A stretch of 64,000 bases of DNA. Origin: Emcibacter sp. GTDB lineage: Bacteria > Pseudomonadota > Alphaproteobacteria > Sphingomonadales > Emcibacteraceae. A program made the translations under genes and the position numbers. The stretch lies in the NCBI GenBank assembly GCA_021741205.1, contig JAIOYI010000005.1, positions 1-64,000 on the forward strand, given 5' to 3'. A model generated the notes under the pieces. It made no database searches and was not told where the DNA came from. It worked only from the letters and a program-made list of their open reading frames with translations. Positions 57,085-64,000 of this stretch are shown piece by piece. Positions within the stretch are counted from its first letter, which is position 1. Each line of letters starts with the position of its first letter.

Positions 57085-57104
57085 AAAAGTCAATAATGAC
57101 TTTT
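57085..57104. repeat. Hairpin before queF
   Basis: AAAAGTCA, 4-nt loop, TGACTTTT in the 239-nt gap between the divergent ACT gene and queF. It could be a weak terminator or an operator. No preQ1 riboswitch pattern was found in the gap. Confidence 0.4.
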
Positions 57105-57160
57105 GATTAAAAATGATATAGTTGAGGGTATTACATCTTAAAAGCGATAACAGGAATAAC

Positions 57161-57625
57161 ATGACCAAAGATATTTATAAAAATCTTTCACAGCTCGGTA
57201 AAGACATTAAAGCTCCTCAAAATCCAGAAGAGGCTGTGCTTGATATGGTGCCAAACCCACGGCTAAATTCCGATTATTTCGTGCGCTTTACCTGCCCTGA
57301 ATTTACCTCGCTCTGTCCCGTGACGGGTCAACCAGACTTCGCCCATATGGTGATTGATTATATTCCAGATGAATATTTGGTGGAAAGCAAATCCTTGAAG
57401 CTTTTTATGCAGTCTTTTCGTAATCATGCCGCCTTTCATGAGGATTGTACGGTGGGGATCGGTGAAAGGCTTGTCAAGGAATTATCGCCCAAATGGTTGC
57501 GCATTGGCGGCTATTGGTACCCCCGTGGTGGTATTCCTATTGATGTGTTTTTTCAAAGCGGCAAAGCACCAGAACATGTCTGGATACCAGATCAAGGCGT
57601 GCCAACCTACCGTGGTAGGGGATAA
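57161..57625 (+). CDS. queF: NADPH-dependent 7-cyano-7-deazaguanine reductase
   Basis: 154 residues from ATG 57161 with CAGGAA upstream; the longer frame from 57122 is rejected. Short unimodular QueF: catalytic Cys52 in [13 protein letters not shown], the QueF motif [15 protein letters not shown]. Reduces preQ0 to preQ1 for queuosine in tRNA. queE and queC lie 1-2 kb downstream on the other strand. Confidence 0.96.
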   Translation: MTKDIYKNLSQLGKDIKAPQNPEEAVLDMVPNPRLNSDYFVRFTCPEFTSLCPVTGQPDFAHMVIDYIPDEYLVESKSLKLFMQSFRNHAAFHEDCTVGIGERLVKELSPKWLRIGGYWYPRGGIPIDVFFQSGKAPEHVWIPDQGVPTYRGRG

Positions 57626-57660
57626 AGGCCTTTTGTGATCATTTTCGTTTTTCTTTTTCT

Positions 57661-57682
57661 GTCATTCCTGCGCAGGAATGAC
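57661..57682. repeat. Perfect 22-bp palindrome
   Basis: GTCATTCCTGC directly followed by its exact inverse GCAGGAATGAC, 36 nt after queF. This family of palindromes occurs as a dispersed repeat in many proteobacterial genomes. It may also end queF transcription. Confidence 0.85.
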
Positions 57683-57734
57683 TAAGAGGGGGCAGGAATT
57701 GTGGGTATAAATATCAAAGTTTAATTGCTAAAAA

Positions 57735-57773
57735 CTGTAAAGAATCCTGAAAAAGAGTCAGGAATCTTTACAG
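57735..57773. repeat. Long inverted repeat upstream of the PEP-CTERM gene
   Basis: Two 16-nt arms (57735-57750, 57758-57773; CTGTAAAGA-TCCTGA type) with one mismatch, separated by 7 nt. It ends 65 nt before the -24 element of a sigma-54 promoter, the usual zone for an enhancer-binding protein. Confidence 0.7.
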
Positions 57774-57835
57774 ATTCATAAGGGCCTTAATAGGGGGTAT
57801 TCGGAAAATATATTTATATTCAATGGGTTAACTTA

Positions 57836-57853
57836 TTGGCATGGATATTGCTT
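57836..57853 (+). promoter_or_regulatory. Sigma-54 promoter of the PEP-CTERM gene
   Basis: TTGGCATGGATATTGCTT: GG (57838-57839), 10 nt, GC (57850-57851); one base off TGGCAC-N5-TTGCT. Transcription would start near 57863, 36 nt before the ATG. Confidence 0.75.
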
Positions 57854-57898
57854 ATTTATTTGTATTAATATTGATAATTTAAGAGGGAATTAGAGAAA

Positions 57899-58435
57899 AT
57901 GCGTATTAAAAATATTATTATATCACTCGGTCTTTTGCCACTTGTTTTGGCATTCGCACCAACGGCTAATGCAGTTGCACTTTTGGGTCAAGAACCTGCA
58001 GCATCAAAGATTTTTGATGCGGGCAATGGTTTGGAATGGGTTTATGCGGCGCCTTGTGCTGGTGAATCACCTAGCTGCGGTGTGGTGCAATTACACCATG
58101 ATTTCCGTTTTGCAACAGACAATGAATGGATTGACAGTTTTACGGATCTTGCAGGTTTGATTGCGGCCTTTGATTTGACAAATTATGATTCAGCGATTTG
58201 TGCGGCACCAGAATTCAGCACAGCCCATAATCATTGTGATCCAAATGATGCAATCAGTGGTTGGGTATGGCATGCGCCCGTTGGTATTGCATTGGATGCA
58301 TCGTACGCAGAAGATTCTTGGGCAGAAACATTCTTGGTACGGGGTCGCGTAAATGATGCACCAGAACCTGCTGGTCTTGGTCTTTTGGGTCTTGGTCTTT
58401 TGGGTCTTGGTCTTGCACGGAAACGTCGTGGCTAA
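57899..58435 (+). CDS. PEP-CTERM sorting-signal surface protein
   Basis: 178 residues. Signal peptide (about 1-26, cleaved near TANA-VA). The mature part (27-150) is not recognised; it has two cysteine pairs (CAGESPSC; CAAPEFSTAHNHC) and a HHDFRFATDNEW segment. The C-terminus is a PEP-CTERM signal: PEPAGLG, a hydrophobic LGLLG repeat and the basic end RKRRG. Such signals are processed by exosortase and lead to export, often with exopolysaccharide. Exosortase is not in the window. Sits alone with its own sigma-54 promoter and terminator. Confidence 0.88.
   Translation: MRIKNIIISLGLLPLVLAFAPTANAVALLGQEPAASKIFDAGNGLEWVYAAPCAGESPSCGVVQLHHDFRFATDNEWIDSFTDLAGLIAAFDLTNYDSAICAAPEFSTAHNHCDPNDAISGWVWHAPVGIALDASYAEDSWAETFLVRGRVNDAPEPAGLGLLGLGLLGLGLARKRRG
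58376..58414 (+). repeat. 15-bp tandem repeat in the PEP-CTERM helix
   Basis: Two exact copies of CTTGGTCTTTTGGGT plus 9 bases of a third, in frame, encoding repeated LGLLG. A slippage in this region would change the length of the membrane helix by five residues per unit. Confidence 0.9.
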
Positions 58436-58456
58436 TATTATACTATAATGATTTAT

Positions 58457-58493
58457 AAAAGCTGGCCTCTTGATTGAAGGGGTCAGCTTTTTT
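58457..58493 (+). terminator. Intrinsic terminator of the PEP-CTERM gene
   Basis: AAAAGCTGGCC (58457-58467) pairs with GGTCAGCTTTT (58481-58491, one G-U), then T residues. Confidence 0.85.
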
Positions 58494-58506
58494 ATTGGGG
58501 AAATTA

Positions 58507-59145
58507 TCAATCAATACCTAAAATTTTGTGGGTCTGAAGACTTAATTGCCACTTCGGATGGTGCAGGCAATAATCCACCACGACTTTGGTATGGTCATGT
58601 CCCGTTTCATCCATGGGCTGCAGGTAAAAATATTTGAAATTAAGCTGATGCACATCTTCTGGTTTTATCTTATCCTGCGGATAGACCAGTTTTAATTCAT
58701 CACCTGTGAGTTGCACCAATTTATCCAAATTTTTCGGGCTGACGCATATCCAGTCAATGTCGGGCGGGCAGGGAAGGCTGCCGTTGCTTTCCACGGCAAT
58801 CTCAAAGCCTTGCTCGTGCAGGGCCGCAATAAGAGTGCTATCAAGTTGCATCAAGGGTTCGCCTCCAGTGCAGATTACATAAGGTGTGCCGCTCTGATCT
58901 GCTTTTTCCTGCCAAAGATTTTTTATGCGCAGGGCAAGGGAAGAAGCGCTTTTAAATTTGCCGCCATTTTGGCCGTTCGTCCCCACAAAATCCGTATCAC
59001 AGAAATTACAGTCAGCATTATTCCGATCTTTTTCTAAACCAGACCAGAAATTGCAGCCCGCAAAGCGACAAAAGACCGCCGCACGACCCGTGTGCCGGCC
59101 TTCGCCTTGCAAGCTATAAAATATTTCCTTAACGCTATAGGTCAT
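58507..59145 (-). CDS. queE: 7-carboxy-7-deazaguanine synthase
   Basis: 212 residues, radical-SAM enzyme. The iron-sulfur cluster cysteines lie in CRFAGCNFW ... [10 protein letters not shown], the atypical QueE spacing; [12 protein letters not shown] is the SAM-binding GGEP. Contracts the ring of carboxytetrahydropterin to CDG in preQ0 synthesis. Its start overlaps the queC stop by 4 nt. Confidence 0.95.
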   Translation of the reverse strand: MTYSVKEIFYSLQGEGRHTGRAAVFCRFAGCNFWSGLEKDRNNADCNFCDTDFVGTNGQNGGKFKSASSLALRIKNLWQEKADQSGTPYVICTGGEPLMQLDSTLIAALHEQGFEIAVESNGSLPCPPDIDWICVSPKNLDKLVQLTGDELKLVYPQDKIKPEDVHQLNFKYFYLQPMDETGHDHTKVVVDYCLHHPKWQLSLQTHKILGID

Positions 59146-59834
59146 GCGTAAGTCACGGGGTCATGCTGCCCCGCTTCCCGAAAACCTTTGAGCCGAAGAT
59201 AACAGGCGTCGCACTCTCCGCATGCTGCTCCGTCTGGTAAGGGATCATAACAGCTTGTGGTAAGACTGTAATCAACGCCAAGGGCAAGACCCGTCTTAAT
59301 GATATCCGCCTTGGTCATATCAATAAGAGGTGTGTGGATGGTTAGTTTATGATGATCCTCTGTTCCGCTTTTTGTGGCAAGATTGGCCATGACCTCATAG
59401 GCTTTGATATAGTCTGGTCTGCAATCGGGATAACCACTGTAATCCAAGGCATTAACCCCAATGAAAATATCGTAGGCTCCCTGCGTTTCGGCATAAGCCA
59501 AGGCAAAGGACAAAAAGATAGTATTGCGGGCTGGAACGTATGTTACGGGAATGTCAAGGGATAGTTCGTTCTCATGACGGCCTTTTGGAACGTCAATATC
59601 AGCTGTCAACGCCGATCCGCCAAAAACCCGCAAATCAATTTTTGCGGTCACATGATTTTTTAGGCCCATTTTTTTAGCCACTTGTGCTGCGGCCAAAAGC
59701 TCGCCCGTATGCCGCTGCCCATAATCAAAGCTTAATCCCACAACGTCAAAACCCTCGGCCTTGGCAATGGCAACGCAGGTGGTGGAATCAAGCCCACCGC
59801 TCAGCAGGACAACCGCCTTTTTATTTTTGATCAT
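59142..59834 (-). CDS. queC: 7-cyano-7-deazaguanine synthase
   Basis: 230 residues. The PP-loop [13 protein letters not shown] near the start binds ATP; the C-terminus holds zinc cysteines ([21 protein letters not shown]). Converts CDG to preQ0 with ammonia and ATP. Co-transcribed with queE; QueF then makes preQ1. Confidence 0.96.
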   Translation of the reverse strand: MIKNKKAVVLLSGGLDSTTCVAIAKAEGFDVVGLSFDYGQRHTGELLAAAQVAKKMGLKNHVTAKIDLRVFGGSALTADIDVPKGRHENELSLDIPVTYVPARNTIFLSFALAYAETQGAYDIFIGVNALDYSGYPDCRPDYIKAYEVMANLATKSGTEDHHKLTIHTPLIDMTKADIIKTGLALGVDYSLTTSCYDPLPDGAACGECDACYLRLKGFREAGQHDPVTYA

Positions 59835-59936
59835 GACTTAAATCTTCTTTTATGTTTGTATTTATGCTTCACATAACGCAAAAATTGTTTTAACACCAGA
59901 TTCTATTGTGGAATATCACATTTTTAGGAGACATTA

Positions 59937-60515
59937 ATGCCTTTGTCAAAGCCTGCTACCAGAAAACAACTGCATACCCGTTCCATTGTCTGTGATGGAT
60001 ATGAACGGGATGACGGTTTGTGGGATATTGAGGCCCGTATGGAAGATATTAAGTATTACCCTTTTGAAAATGATTATAGGGGAAAAATAGAGCCTGGTAC
60101 ATCTGTGCATGAGATGTATATCCGTCTCACCCTTAATGATGATTTGGTGGTGCAAGATATAGAAGCACAGATTGATTACTATCCCTTTGCCACGTGCCCT
60201 CATATTGCAGACAGCTACCGTAAGCTTATTGGGGTGAAGATGAGTACTGGATTTCGCCGAGCCGTTGCCGAAAGATTGGGCGGTAAGTTAGGATGCACCC
60301 ATTTGTCGGAAATGTTGCCCGTTATGGCGACAGTGGCTATTCAAACCATTATGCCGCGTCTGATGAGAAGAAAAGAAGAAGTCGAACAAAACGTACAAGG
60401 TAAGAAAAAGAAAATTCTTTTACCAATGATTAACAGTTGCCATAGCTGGGCATCCGATGGGCCTAATGTTAAAAAATTTGCGCCAGATCAATATACAGGT
60501 GGTGAGGAGGACTAG
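59937..60515 (+). CDS. DUF2889 protein
   Basis: 192 residues. Matches the DUF2889 pattern: CDGYERDDGLWDIEARMEDIKYYPF, VHEMYIRLTLNDDLVVQDIEAQIDYYPFATCP and LGGKLGCTHLSEMLPVMATVAIQT. The conserved Cys and His may bind a metal. Function unknown; a role in aromatic-compound metabolism has been suggested from gene neighbourhoods elsewhere, but nothing here supports it. Stop codon overlaps that of the convergent DUF4169 gene (CTAG). Confidence 0.85.
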   Translation: MPLSKPATRKQLHTRSIVCDGYERDDGLWDIEARMEDIKYYPFENDYRGKIEPGTSVHEMYIRLTLNDDLVVQDIEAQIDYYPFATCPHIADSYRKLIGVKMSTGFRRAVAERLGGKLGCTHLSEMLPVMATVAIQTIMPRLMRRKEEVEQNVQGKKKKILLPMINSCHSWASDGPNVKKFAPDQYTGGEED

Positions 60516-60703
60516 TTTTTATTATCTTTATCAACCATTTCATGATCATCGAGATGGGCTTTATGTGTTTTATTTTCCTGTTTCATAACGACTTTTATTG
60601 TTCTTTTTAAGCCAAATTTTACCCTGTTTTCTTGGGCAATTTTGTCTTTTTTTGCCTTGGTAATTTTTTTGCTGGCTTGTTTAAAATTAATGATACTACT
60701 CAT
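60512..60703 (-). CDS. DUF4169 small basic protein
   Basis: 63 residues from ATG 60703 with AAGGATAA upstream. Pattern SSIINFKQASKKITKAKKDKIAQENRVKFGLKR matches DUF4169, ending with a HLDDHEM segment. The family is small, Lys/Arg-rich and common in alphaproteobacteria; function unknown. Shares its stop with the convergent DUF2889 gene over 4 nt. Confidence 0.75.
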   Translation of the reverse strand: MSSIINFKQASKKITKAKKDKIAQENRVKFGLKRTIKVVMKQENKTHKAHLDDHEMVDKDNKN

Positions 60704-60799
60704 GATACTATTTATCCTTCTTATTTTTTTCAACCATAGCATGTATTTTTCCTTTTTGCATTATATTTATTAATTTACGGCAAAATAAAAATCTGATAA

Positions 60800-60814
60800 G
60801 AACAAAAAGGAAAC
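60800..60814. promoter_or_regulatory. Possible LexA box before uvrB
   Basis: GAAC (60800-60803), N7, AAAC (60811-60814): one mismatch to the alphaproteobacterial GAAC-N7-GAAC. The right half lies 17 nt before the uvrB ATG. uvrB is commonly SOS-controlled. Confidence 0.4.
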
Positions 60815-60831
60815 TTTTATGGGAATTTTTA

Positions 60832-62955
60832 ATGAAACACCAGAAAACTGAAGGGGGTATAGCCTTCAGATTACAAGCGGAGTTTACCCCGTCCGGTGAT
60901 CAACCACAAGCCATAGAACAGCTATTGGCGGGGATTAATGACGGTCTTTCAGATCAGGTACTGCTCGGCGTGACGGGATCAGGTAAAACTTACACCATGG
61001 CACAGGTTATCGAAAGAACCCAAAGGCCTGCGATTATTATGGCGCATAACAAAACCCTCGCGGCTCAACTTTATGGGGAAATGAAGGCCTTTTTTCCTGA
61101 TAACGCGGTGGAGTATTTTGTATCTTATTATGATTATTATCAACCCGAAGCCTATGTGGCGAGATCAGATACCTATATCGAAAAAGATGCGAGCATCAAT
61201 GAACAAATTGATCGCATGCGCCATGCGGCAACACGGGCATTGTTCGAGCGGGATGATGTGATTATTGTGGCGAGTGTATCGTGCATATATGGTATGGGAT
61301 CACCTGAGACCTATCTTGAAATGACCATTCCTTTTGAGGTCGGCATGATCATTGATCAACGTGATCTTTTACGTCGCATGGTGGAACTGCATTATAAGCG
61401 CAACGATAATTTTTTCCAACGGGGATGTTTTCGGGTTAGGGGGGATGTGATTGAAATTTTTCCGGCAAGTTACGAGGATTGTGCTGTAAGGCTTGATTTT
61501 TTTGGGGATGAGTTAGAATCAATCGTGATGTTTGATCCGCTTACGGGAGAAAAAATTCATGATGTAACGCATACTAAGCTTTATGCCAATAGCCATTATG
61601 TGACGCCGGGTCCCACCTTGCAGCAGGCCCAGAAAACCATAAGGGCAGAGCTCAATAATCGTCTGAAAGAGCTGAATGACCAAGGCAAGATATTAGAGGC
61701 TGCAAGACTTGAACAGCGCACAAATCTTGATCTTGAAATGATGGCGGCAACGGGGAGCTGTTCTGGCATTGAAAATTATTCCCGTCATTTAACAGGACGG
61801 GCGCCGGGGACTAATCCGCCAACCCTATTTGAATATTTGCCCGAAAATATGTTGTTGTTTGTGGATGAAAGCCATGCGAGCGTACCTCAAATCGGCGGTA
61901 TGAGCCGGGGCGATTTTGCGAGAAAGAGTACGCTTTCCGATTTTGGATTTCGCTTGCCGTCCTGTGTGGACAATCGGCCATTAAAATTTGAAGAATGGAA
62001 TCGGTTGCGGCCACAGACTGTTTATGTTTCGGCAACGCCGAGTTCTTGGGAATTGGAACAAACGGGGGGTGCGTTTATTGAGCAGGTCATTCGTCCCACA
62101 GGTCTTATTGATCCACCGTGCGAGATTAAACCCGTTAGCAATCAGATTGATGATCTGCTTCATGAGGCAAAAGATACCATTGAAAAGGGTTACCGTATTT
62201 TGGTGACCACATTGACCAAGCGTATGGCCGAGGATTTGACCGAATATCTTCATGAACATGGCCTAAAGGTGCGCTATATGCATTCGGATATTGAAACCTT
62301 GGAACGTATTGAAATTATCCGTGATCTACGCCTTGGGAGCTTTGATATTTTGGTGGGAATCAATTTGCTCAGGGAAGGACTAGATATTCCAGAATGCGGG
62401 CTTGTGGCCATATTGGATGCCGATAAAGAGGGTTTCTTGCGTTCTGAGACATCCCTCATCCAAACCATAGGGCGGGCGGCGCGTAATGTGGAGGGTAAGG
62501 TTATTCTTTATGCGGATAAAATCACCCGAAGCATGAAGGCCGCTCTTGATGAAACCGATCGTCGAAGAGAAAAACAAGTGACCTATAATCTGGCGCACGG
62601 GATCACCCCTGAAAGCATTAAAAAAACGATTGGCGATATTATTCAGAGTGTGGCAGAGGGCGATCATGTGCTTATCCCCCTTGATGTTAAGGGCAATCAC
62701 ATGGTTGGTCATAATCTAAGGACTTATATTGTTGATCTCGAAAAACAGATGTTAGAGGCAGCAGGCAATCTTGAATTTGAAATTGCGGCAAATCTTCGGG
62801 ATGAGATTAAGCGACTTGAAGATTATGAGCTCGGCATGACGTCAAGCCATCAAGCAGAGCATAAAAGAGGGTTTGATGGTCGATCAACCGCCGGCAGACC
62901 TGGAACCAGACAATATCGCCGCAAAAGCAATAAACCCACTTCTAAAAGTTTTTAA
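60832..62955 (+). CDS. uvrB: Excinuclease ABC subunit B
   Basis: 707 residues. Walker [11 protein letters not shown], the beta-hairpin [32 protein letters not shown] (DEAH-like box), helicase motif [20 protein letters not shown] and the C-terminal UvrC-binding helix ending at KRLEDYE. UvrB verifies DNA damage with UvrA and positions UvrC. The ATG at 60832 lacks a close ribosome-binding site; the AGGAAA lies nearer an ATG at 60819 that opens only a 10-codon frame overlapping this start. A possible SOS box is just upstream. Confidence 0.96.
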   Translation: MKHQKTEGGIAFRLQAEFTPSGDQPQAIEQLLAGINDGLSDQVLLGVTGSGKTYTMAQVIERTQRPAIIMAHNKTLAAQLYGEMKAFFPDNAVEYFVSYYDYYQPEAYVARSDTYIEKDASINEQIDRMRHAATRALFERDDVIIVASVSCIYGMGSPETYLEMTIPFEVGMIIDQRDLLRRMVELHYKRNDNFFQRGCFRVRGDVIEIFPASYEDCAVRLDFFGDELESIVMFDPLTGEKIHDVTHTKLYANSHYVTPGPTLQQAQKTIRAELNNRLKELNDQGKILEAARLEQRTNLDLEMMAATGSCSGIENYSRHLTGRAPGTNPPTLFEYLPENMLLFVDESHASVPQIGGMSRGDFARKSTLSDFGFRLPSCVDNRPLKFEEWNRLRPQTVYVSATPSSWELEQTGGAFIEQVIRPTGLIDPPCEIKPVSNQIDDLLHEAKDTIEKGYRILVTTLTKRMAEDLTEYLHEHGLKVRYMHSDIETLERIEIIRDLRLGSFDILVGINLLREGLDIPECGLVAILDADKEGFLRSETSLIQTIGRAARNVEGKVILYADKITRSMKAALDETDRRREKQVTYNLAHGITPESIKKTIGDIIQSVAEGDHVLIPLDVKGNHMVGHNLRTYIVDLEKQMLEAAGNLEFEIAANLRDEIKRLEDYELGMTSSHQAEHKRGFDGRSTAGRPGTRQYRRKSNKPTSKSF

Positions 62956-63044
62956 ATTAAGTTTTTAAATTTTCACATTGATTTAAAAACCATCACGCTT
63001 TATAGCTTCCGTCAATGTCTTGTTGTTATGGGACAGTTTTATCA

Positions 63045-63121
<77 letters not shown>

Positions 63122-63124
63122 AAT

Positions 63125-63161
63125 AAAGGCCACCTAATTCAATGTGTTGGGTGGCCTTTTA
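63125..63161 (+). terminator. Intrinsic terminator of tRNA-Pro
   Basis: AAAGGCCACC (63125-63134) and GGTGGCCTTT (63150-63159), 15-nt loop, T-rich end. Confidence 0.85.
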
Positions 63162-63185
63162 TTCTCTAGTATATAAAATTTTATT

Positions 63186-63548
63186 TTAGCGTCCCAAAAC
63201 AGGATCACGGAGACTTTCTACGGCGCCCAAAATCTGACCGATAAAATCCCCCGGAACATGCAGCTCTTCCAAGGTTTCTTTCAGCAATTGCCCGACCGTA
63301 TTAAAGTGATTATCATCAAGACCGCGCTCAATAAGGTGGGCATGAGAATTTCGCATATAAACATCGGAATGTTCGGCAACACCAGACATGAGTAGGGTAA
63401 GGAATTTTTTCATCTTGCCCCTTTGCCTAGTGACATCGGTATCCACAAAAAATGGATCAAGTGAATTGGTTTGTGTTACTTTATTATAAAAAATATCTAC
63501 AGCTGCATTAACGGCGGGTTCACCGCCAATATCAGAATATAATGTCAT
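63186..63548 (-). CDS. Group I truncated hemoglobin
   Basis: 120 residues. LYSDIGGEPAVNAAVDIFYNKV is the N-terminal signature; FFVDTDVTRQRGKMKKFLTLL and SHAHLIERGLDDNHFNTV follow, with H69 the probable proximal heme ligand. Proteins of this family bind O2 or NO; a role in NO detoxification is possible. Single gene, ending 25 nt from the tRNA-Pro terminator. Confidence 0.92.
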   Translation of the reverse strand: MTLYSDIGGEPAVNAAVDIFYNKVTQTNSLDPFFVDTDVTRQRGKMKKFLTLLMSGVAEHSDVYMRNSHAHLIERGLDDNHFNTVGQLLKETLEELHVPGDFIGQILGAVESLRDPVLGR

Positions 63549-63724
63549 TATTTTGTTAGCCTTCCATCATTATTAATATGAAAATAAAATAATATGAAAT
63601 TGCTAATAAAAAGTTAAAAAGTATATAAAATAACTCGCATTAGTTGTATTTTGTTTTTCATAACTGTTGGCATAAATTGTAGAGAAAGGATAATGAAATT
63701 ATGGCGGATATATTTTTGATCCAT

Positions 63725-63761
63725 AAAAAAAGCCACGCTGCACTTTAATATGCAGCGAGGC
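63725..63761 (-). terminator. Intrinsic terminator of the cold-shock gene
   Basis: On the minus strand GCCTCGCTGCA, 8-nt loop, TGCAGCGTGGC (one A-A mismatch) and a T7 run. A second inverted repeat CATCTCTT/AAAGAGATG lies at 63772-63795. The 267 nt between the hemoglobin gene and the cold-shock gene (63549-63815) otherwise show no gene. Confidence 0.85.
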
Positions 63762-63815
63762 ATTATTATAGACATCTCTTATTAATAAAGAGATGAAAAG
63801 CAGATAATATAGCTG

Positions 63816-64000
63816 TTAGCCAATAAGTTGAATACTAGCAGCGGCTTCTTTGCCTCTGTTTTCAGCGACTTCGTATCTAATTTTTTGTCCGTCATCTAAT
63901 TGACGAATACCAGATTTTTCAAGCTCTGTGATATGTACGAATACATCTTTTCCGCCATCATCGGGAGCGATAAATCCATATCCTTTATTTGTGTTAAACC
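63816..64000 (-). CDS. Cold-shock domain protein, C-terminal part
   Basis: 60 residues before the stop, cut by the window end. FNTNKGYGFIAPDDGGKDVFVHITELEKSG contains the RNP1 (KGYGFI) and RNP2 (VFVHI) motifs of CspA-type single-stranded nucleic-acid-binding proteins. N-terminal start is outside the window. Confidence 0.93.
   Translation of the reverse strand, partial: FNTNKGYGFIAPDDGGKDVFVHITELEKSGIRQLDDGQKIRYEVAENRGKEAAASIQLIG

Noticed and set aside
56958-57160. preQ1 riboswitch before queF
   Set aside because: I looked for the short H-type pseudoknot pattern (purine-rich stem, A-rich tail reaching the ribosome-binding site) and did not find it; only simple hairpins are present.
60512-60515. 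Shared stop codons (CTAG) of convergent DUF2889 and DUF4169 genes, and TTAA at 53488-53491
   Set aside because: Compact convergent ends are common in small genomes; no special function needs to be assumed.
62950-62990. TTAA-rich stretch after uvrB as a CtrA site
   Set aside because: Spacers are 4 and 9 nt, and the region is simple A/T sequence.
63680-63750. Small frames starting ATGAAATTATGG and ATGGCGGATATA
   Set aside because: Only 8 and 15 codons, overlapping the cold-shock terminator; no support for translation.

Overview
The window is a stretch of alphaproteobacterial chromosome, AT-rich by eye. Evidence for the class is the CckA histidine kinase beside fliR/flhB, CtrA-type TTAA-N7-TTAA boxes, a eukaryotic-type NADP isocitrate dehydrogenase, an Atm1-type ABC exporter, short-form phosphatidylserine decarboxylase, GlnB-GlnA and DUF2889/DUF4169 genes. 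The order or genus cannot be fixed from the sequence alone. The cell should be motile, CtrA-controlled and rich in two-component signalling.

Layout. 1-14063: the end of tuf, then the S10-spc-alpha ribosomal protein supercluster with secY, adk and rpoA, closed by a strong terminator. 14211-15278: class II fructose-bisphosphate aldolase. 15307-24383 (minus strand): a five-gene sensory operon made of a giant hybrid kinase, a urea/amide-type (UrtA-like) substrate-binding protein, a membrane kinase with a CACHE-like sensor, a REC-HD-GYP c-di-GMP phosphodiesterase and a REC-histidine kinase. The last two carry a recently duplicated receiver, with a decayed kinase tail between them. 24494-29587: two divergent flagellar export/rod operons (fhlB-fliO-fliP and flgB-flgC-fliE-fliQ-fliR-flhB) around a CtrA box, followed by cckA. 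32379-44948: recA, alaS, a potassium channel, icd, a LOG-family gene, a LysM protein, an Atm1-type exporter, psd-pssA and a TetR regulator.

44953-53491: a small protein with FliM/CheZ-like tail motifs; glnB-glnA behind a good sigma-54 promoter; tRNA-His; a NIT-domain kinase/response regulator/Hpt phosphorelay whose regulator appears to start at an ATT codon; hisI; and a Zur-controlled zur-znuC-znuB operon. 53488-56921: a sulfur amino-acid operon (ACT protein, cysteine synthase, mercaptopyruvate sulfurtransferase, cystathionine beta-lyase). 57161-59834: queuosine precursor genes queF, queE and queC, interrupted by a PEP-CTERM surface protein with its own sigma-54 promoter and upstream inverted repeat. 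59937-64000: DUF2889 and DUF4169 genes, uvrB, tRNA-Pro, a truncated hemoglobin and the end of a cold-shock protein.

Most genes are ordinary. The least explained parts are the binding-protein/kinase/HD-GYP cascade with its duplication scar, the ATT-start response regulator, the PEP-CTERM gene under sigma-54, and the small protein with CheY-docking-like tails.
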